From NCBI GenBank assembly GCA_035294305.1, contig DATGLD010000003.1, positions 1 to 8,382 of the forward strand: a DNA stretch of 8,382 bases, read 5' to 3'. The notes beneath the pieces were generated by a model. It was not told the origin of the DNA. It worked only from the letters and a program-made list of their open reading frames with translations, and did not search any database. The number at the start of each line of letters is the position of its first letter. Position 1 is the stretch's first letter. Position numbers and translations under genes: made by a program. This stretch comes from DASRBN01 sp035294305. GTDB lineage: Bacteria; Chloroflexota; Ktedonobacteria; Ktedonobacterales; Ktedonobacteraceae. Shown here piece after piece: positions 4,796-8,382 of the stretch.

Positions 4796-5857
4796 ATGAG
4801 ACAAAAAATACTTGACCGGGCGTTAAGCGTAACACCCCTTGATATGGCGGCGATGGAGCAGGCCCGTTCTCGCCAGCAACAGCTTACAAAACCTGCCGGC
4901 AGCCTGGGGAAACTTGAAGACATCGCTATTCAAGTGGCCGGCATCACCGGGCAACCACTACCGGATATCAAGCACAAGGCCGTTATTGTTATGGCCGGGG
5001 ATCATGGTGTGGCCAGAGAAGGAGTGAGCGCTTATCCCGCCGACGTGACGCCACAGATGGTGCATAATTTCTTGCGCGGCGGCGCTGCTATCAATGCTCT
5101 GGCTCGCGCAGCCGGGGCAAGGGTAATCGTCGTAGATATAGGCGTGGCAGCTGAACTCGCTCATCCTAACTTGATTTCGCGCAAAGTGGCCCCCGGCACG
5201 GCCAGTTTCTCGCTCGGACCGGCCATGACCGAGGTACAAATGCTGGAAGCAGTCCAGGTTGGTATCGATGTCTTTGATGAGCAATTGAAGCAAGGCATCG
5301 ATCTCGTCGCGACAGGAGATATGGGCATCGGTAACACAACGGCTTCGAGCGCAATTACGTCGGTGTTGCTCCAAACGCCTGCCGCGCTGGTCACTGGACG
5401 CGGGACGGGGATCAATGATGAGCAACTGGCGCACAAGGTACAGGTGATCGAAAAAGCCATCGAACGTAACGCTCCCGATCCAAAGGACCCGCTCGACGTG
5501 CTGATGAAAGTCGGCGGATTAGAAATTGCGGGCCTCGCTGGTGTGATAATCGCTGCTGCCTCGCGCCGCGTACCCGTAGTAATCGATGGTTTTATTTCCG
5601 GTGCTGCGGCCCTCATCGCATGTGAACTCAATCCACGGATAGGCGCCTACCTGTTCGCCGGTCATGTCTCAGTAGAACAAGGGCATCGCCTGATTCTCTC
5701 GAAGCTCGGCCTCTCCCCGCTGCTCGATCTGCAGCTCCGGCTTGGCGAAGGGACGGGCGCGGTGCTAGCAATGAGCATCATCGAGGCCGCTCTACGCGCG
5801 CACCGCGAGATGGCGACTTTTGCCGAGGCGGGAGTGAGTATGAAGGAAGAGGAGTAG
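4796..5857 (+). CDS. cobT: nicotinate-nucleotide--dimethylbenzimidazole phosphoribosyltransferase
   Basis: CobT, 353 residues, transfers phosphoribose from nicotinate mononucleotide to the lower-ligand base, giving the alpha-riboside phosphate that CobS attaches. Signatures: LTKPAGSLGKLE (30-41), VMAGDHGV (65-72), ATGDMGIGNTTASS (172-185), GRGTGIND (201-208), and RLGEGTGAVLA, where Glu318 matches the catalytic base (Glu317 in Salmonella). The frame is open back to an ATG at 4688, but I chose 4796: it gives MRQKILDRAL, the normal family length, has AAGGA 10 bases upstream, and lies downstream of the divergent promoter region. It is transcribed away from cobC. Apart from its opposite orientation nothing is odd; the sequence looks intact and functional. 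Confidence 0.95.
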   Translation: MRQKILDRALSVTPLDMAAMEQARSRQQQLTKPAGSLGKLEDIAIQVAGITGQPLPDIKHKAVIVMAGDHGVAREGVSAYPADVTPQMVHNFLRGGAAINALARAAGARVIVVDIGVAAELAHPNLISRKVAPGTASFSLGPAMTEVQMLEAVQVGIDVFDEQLKQGIDLVATGDMGIGNTTASSAITSVLLQTPAALVTGRGTGINDEQLAHKVQVIEKAIERNAPDPKDPLDVLMKVGGLEIAGLAGVIIAAASRRVPVVIDGFISGAAALIACELNPRIGAYLFAGHVSVEQGHRLILSKLGLSPLLDLQLRLGEGTGAVLAMSIIEAALRAHREMATFAEAGVSMKEEE

Positions 5858-5867
5858 AGAATCCATC

Positions 5868-6011
5868 ATGCACATCACCATCATCTGCATCCCCTATCAA
5901 GTCGATGTTACCCATTGGGGATATGCCAACGGGCCACAGGCATTCCTCTTGCTGACCAGAGAGGGCATCTGGGGAAATAAGGTATTCTTCCTATTAATTT
6001 GCCGTCTCTGA
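5868..6011 (+). pseudogene. truncated arginase-family-like N-terminal fragment
   Basis: An ATG ten bases after the cobT stop opens a 47-codon frame whose first 27 residues read as a real domain start: a beta-strand (MHITIICIPYQVDV) followed by THWGYANGPQAFL. This resembles the N-terminus of ureohydrolase (arginase/agmatinase) proteins, where a strand ending in G-x-P/I-P is followed by G-x-x-x-GP-x-A(I/F)(R/L). From about residue 28 the sequence (LLTREGIWGNKVFFLLICRL) loses similarity and stops at 6009-6011, and no continuation is seen in other frames before the next gene. I infer a deletion relic of a once-longer gene following cobT. Family recognition comes from a short motif only. Confidence 0.4.
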
Positions 6012-6083
6012 TCAGGTAGGAAAGAATAGATTAATGGCGAACAATTCGATTGTACAGGTTCTAAGCAGAAAGGAAATTTCCTC

Positions 6084-6467
6084 ATGTCATCTCAACTGGG
6101 ACTTTTGATGTTGCTGGTCAAAGATGTACCGCGTTCGAAAACCTTTTATACGGAAAATCTGGGACTGGAAGTAGTTCCCGAATTTTCGGGGGATGAATTT
6201 GTAATGATGCGCTCGCGCAGCGGGGGAACCAGTATTGCCTTGCAGCAGACCACTGGAGAAAGCTATGGCGTTCCGCTGGCGCATGGCGGTATCATTCCAG
6301 GTTTTGAAGTCGAGGATGCCGACTCGCTTTACCAGCAGTGGAAAGCACAATCGATTGAGCTTGTAGGTGAGGTCATCGATATAGGGGCCGGGCGCAGCTT
6401 CACGGCCAGGGGATGTAAATTACGGTTGTCAAGTCGGCGAAATTCCGGTGTAAAAACCGGCACCTAA
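6084..6467 (+). pseudogene. VOC/glyoxalase-fold protein gene truncated by IS21 insertion
   Basis: The gene starts with ATG after AAAGGA (spacer about 9). The first 109 residues form one vicinal-oxygen-chelate module: LGLLMLLVKDVPRSKTFYTE (beta-alpha start), NLGLEVVPEFSGDEFVMM, TSIALQQT, a Gly-rich GVPLAHGGIIPGFEVEDADSLYQQW, and VIDIGAGRSFTAR. Relatives then continue with a D-P-x-G-N/H strand that completes the fold and usually supplies the last metal-ligand glutamate. Here the sequence switches at base 6414 to the end of an IS21-type element, which adds 17 residues (from CKLRLSS to VKTGT) before TAA. The final strand is therefore lost, and stable fold or activity is doubtful. The original substrate cannot be told; such proteins include glyoxalases, dioxygenases and resistance proteins. 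Confidence 0.75.
6414..6460. repeat. IS21 terminal region with two transposase-site-like repeats
   Basis: TGTAAATTACGG at 6414-6425 and TGTAAAAACCGG at 6449-6460 match at 9 of 12 positions and are 35 bases apart in the same orientation. The second copy also sits in a small CCGG..CCGG palindrome. Repeated motifs near each end are a feature of IS21 elements. The boundary is inferred because only one end is in the window. Confidence 0.5.
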
Positions 6468-6468
6468 C

Positions 6469-7254
6469 TCATTCCTTTCCGGGACTCCCTGAGAGGGGAA
6501 GCTCCGGCTTGGCGGTCAGCGTGACCGGCTCTTTCCCACGAAGGCGGTACGAGGTGCCTCGTAAGTAAAAGACCTCTCCTTGATGCAACAAGCGATCGAT
6601 CATCGCCATCATCAAGGCAGTATCTCCCACGAGTTCGCCCCAGTTCGCCAGACTCTTGTTCGAGGTAATGATGGTGGCTCCTTTCTGATAGCGTCCGGCA
6701 ATCAGCTCGTAGAGCACCGGACCGACTTGTGGCTCCAGGGCCAGATAGCCAAACTCATCGAGGATGAGCACGTCACATTTGATGAGTGGCTCAATGAGCT
6801 TGGCGACCTGCGTGCGGGAAGCCGCCTCCAACACGGCATTGACGAGTTGCTGGGCGACCACAAAGCGCACGCTGTAGCCCAACTGCACCATTTTGGTCCC
6901 CAACGCAATCGCCAGATGGGTTTTCCCCAGCCCGCTCGCCCCAATGAGCAAGAGCGAGCAGGCTCCCGTCACGAAGCTGCTGTCGAAGTAGCGCAAGATG
7001 ACCGGGCGTTTGAGTTCCGGTCGCGCCGAGAAATCAAACTGCTCAATGGTGGCGGCGTAGGGAAAGCCCGCCTGTTTCATCTTGCGCCGCAGCACGTTCT
7101 CCTGCCGCGCCAGCAGCTCTTCGGTCACCAGCTGCTCCAGGCATTCGGCGTAGGAGAGATTGCTCTGCGCGGCCTGCTCGATCCAGCTCGCATAAATCTG
7201 GCGGATGCGCCCCAACTTGAGCGCGGTCAATTTCTGATCCAGCGACTCACTCAT
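6469..7254 (-). CDS. istB: IS21-family helper ATPase IstB
   Basis: AAA+ ATPase of 261 residues, related to DnaC, that assists the IstA transposase in target capture and strand transfer. The N-terminal helical region (1-95) ends in a stretch typical of IstB (FDFSARPELKRPVILRYF). The ATPase core has Walker A GASGLGKT (105-112), Walker B DVLILDEFGY (161-170), sensor TSN (197-199) and the family motif DRLLH (220-224). The length is normal and the frame intact. Its ATG overlaps the istA stop as ATGA, with AGGAGG 6 bases upstream inside istA, so translation is coupled. Its stop lies 55 bases from the proposed element end. Confidence 0.97.
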   Translation of the reverse strand: MSESLDQKLTALKLGRIRQIYASWIEQAAQSNLSYAECLEQLVTEELLARQENVLRRKMKQAGFPYAATIEQFDFSARPELKRPVILRYFDSSFVTGACSLLLIGASGLGKTHLAIALGTKMVQLGYSVRFVVAQQLVNAVLEAASRTQVAKLIEPLIKCDVLILDEFGYLALEPQVGPVLYELIAGRYQKGATIITSNKSLANWGELVGDTALMMAMIDRLLHQGEVFYLRGTSYRLRGKEPVTLTAKPELPLSGSPGKE

Positions 7255-8382
7255 GGCCGTCCTCCTCGTGAGGGTGAAAGCTCTGCTCCCACACTGTCGC
7301 GGTTGGCAACGTAGTACTCATACTGGGCCAGATCTCGCTCGACCTCGTGCTGTGCCGGAACTGCCGACAGCAGTGCAGAAAGATCCACTTCCGCCGTTTC
7401 CCCCGGCGCGACTTGCCGCGGCAGGCTCAGAATGGCCTGCACATATTCTGCGCCGTACATCTGCTGTTCCGCCGCCAGTTCCAGCGCAGCCAGAAAATCG
7501 CCGCGGCGGCTTTCCTGCGCCGTTGTATACAGCACGGTGATCTGCTGCGTCATGTCGGCGTGCCGCCGCTGACAGAGCTCGCGCACATATAGGGTCGCAG
7601 CTTCTCCCAGCCCACAGAGCCAGTCGCGGTAGACCATCACGCGTGCGCGTGGCTTAGTGGCAAAGGCCGCCTCAAAATGGGCCGGGGTGATGATGCGCTC
7701 ATGGTGGCCGCGGCTTCTTGGATGGCTGGCGACCAACTCCTGGTCAGCAAACAGCTCGATCCGGTCCAGATGCAGGCGGGCCGTGAGGGCACGCCCAATG
7801 AGATGAGCCGGCACGGAGTAGCGGTTGGTTTCGATGCTGACCAGCCCCTCCCGGCTCACGACCACACAGTCGAAGAAGCCGTAGTCGTGAGCCTGCTGCG
7901 GCAGCGCGCCAAATTTGCGCTGTTCCTCGGCCAGCCGCTCACAGGGGACCTGGCCGGTGGCAGAACTTTCGCGCTCGGTATTCACCTGGGTGAGCCACTG
8001 TTGGCATTGCTCGGCCAGGTCAGCATCGTCATGGAACGTGCGTCCACTCAGAAAATTGGCCTTGACGAATTTGACCAGGTTCTCTACCGACCCTTTCTGG
8101 TTGCCCGAGGCCGGCGCACACGCTTCCGGCAGGAATTTGCATTCCGCCGCCAATTTCTGGTAGGCCGGGTTCCAGATCGGCTGATGCCCGTCATCACGCC
8201 CCAACACCGCCGTTTTCATAGTGTCGGTCACCACCACCCACGGTACGCCTCCAATAGCCACAAAACAGGCCAGCAGACAGCGCAGCAGCGTCTCTTCCCG
8301 CATGTCCTGCTGGAAACTGACAAACATGGCGCGGCTGTATTTGAGCCGCGCCGCGAAAAAGTAGCGCGTCTGGCTCCCTAGA
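7251..8382 (-). CDS. istA: IS21-family transposase IstA, partial (N-terminus beyond the window)
   Basis: The reading frame is open to the right edge. An internal ATG at 8327 is not the start: codons upstream of it (GSQTRYFFAARLKYSRA) are typical of the IS21 DDE core. Visible catalytic elements are the second Asp in VVVTDTMKTAV (codon 8225-8223) and the Glu in GNQKGSVENLVKFVKANFL (codon 8084-8082), 46 residues apart; the first Asp and the N-terminal helix-turn-helix lie off the edge. Downstream, the TNRYSVPAHLIGRALTARL segment is the beta-barrel domain of IstA, followed by the long C-terminal helical tail. IstA cuts and joins the element's ends and works with IstB. No disruption is seen in the visible part. 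Confidence 0.96.
   Translation of the reverse strand, partial: LGSQTRYFFAARLKYSRAMFVSFQQDMREETLLRCLLACFVAIGGVPWVVVTDTMKTAVLGRDDGHQPIWNPAYQKLAAECKFLPEACAPASGNQKGSVENLVKFVKANFLSGRTFHDDADLAEQCQQWLTQVNTERESSATGQVPCERLAEEQRKFGALPQQAHDYGFFDCVVVSREGLVSIETNRYSVPAHLIGRALTARLHLDRIELFADQELVASHPRSRGHHERIITPAHFEAAFATKPRARVMVYRDWLCGLGEAATLYVRELCQRRHADMTQQITVLYTTAQESRRGDFLAALELAAEQQMYGAEYVQAILSLPRQVAPGETAEVDLSALLSAVPAQHEVERDLAQYEYYVANRDSVGAELSPSRGGRP

Larger units (their letters stand above)
6414..8382 (-). mobile_element. IS21-family insertion sequence, right edge outside window
   Basis: istA and istB in IS21 order on the minus strand with an ATGA overlap identify the family. The istB-side end is placed at 6414 because IS21 ends begin with TG, the VOC reading frame loses similarity exactly there, and TGTAAATTACGG (6414-6425) recurs imperfectly as TGTAAAAACCGG (6449-6460), as expected of the multiple transposase-binding repeats of this family. 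The other end and the target duplication lie beyond base 8382. The visible genes show no frameshift, so the copy may be active. Confidence 0.9.

Noticed and set aside
6580..7314. Long plus-strand open frames opposite istB and istA (also 7677-8381)
   Set aside because: High-G+C antisense shadows of clear IS21 genes; the translations have no recognisable motif.

Overview
The window looks like a chromosomal segment from a high-G+C, free-living bacterium. The lipoprotein-type BtuF, the many short palindromic repeats and the style of the cobalamin genes make Chloroflexota of the Ktedonobacteria type my best guess. That assignment is an inference from gene style; there is no rRNA or other marker in the window.

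Layout. (1) 1-876: an A+T-richer accessory stretch with a type II toxin-antitoxin pair, hicA-hicB (minus strand), and otherwise no convincing gene. (2) 877-5857: a cobamide salvage locus. On the minus strand, in transcription order, are cobC (alpha-ribazole phosphatase type), cobS (cobalamin synthase), cobU (cobinamide kinase/guanylyltransferase), then a dedicated promoter and a cobalamin riboswitch, then btuF (B12/cobinamide-binding lipoprotein). cobT (base phosphoribosyltransferase) is transcribed divergently on the plus strand. (3) 5858-6467: remnants, namely a 47-codon stub that resembles the N-terminus of an arginase-family protein, and a VOC/glyoxalase gene whose 3' end is cut off. (4) 6414-8382: an IS21-family insertion sequence (istB complete, istA running off the right edge) that caused the VOC truncation.

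How it works together. CobU, CobT, CobS and CobC are the four activities of late nucleotide-loop assembly, which turns (adenosyl)cobinamide plus a lower-ligand base into a complete cobamide. BtuF captures corrinoids outside the cell. No corrin-ring synthesis gene and no btuC/btuD is visible, so the locus fits corrinoid salvage, with the permease and ATPase elsewhere. A textbook promoter (TTGACA-17-TATAAT) drives cobC-cobS-cobU. A second one (TTGACA-18-TATATT) lies just after cobU and drives the riboswitch-btuF transcript. The btuF leader ends in a structure that can pair the Shine-Dalgarno with an anti-Shine-Dalgarno, suggesting translational control by B12.

Most notable details: the cobC start is anomalous (a short upstream ORF overlaps the first canonical start by GTGA, and the conserved first beta-strand is in a different frame); a ~95-bp palindromic repeat sits in frame inside the cobC C-terminus; and a ~153-bp MITE-like element lies between cobS and cobU. 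I see no clearly new multi-gene system. The novelty is in RNA structure and repeat biology around known genes.
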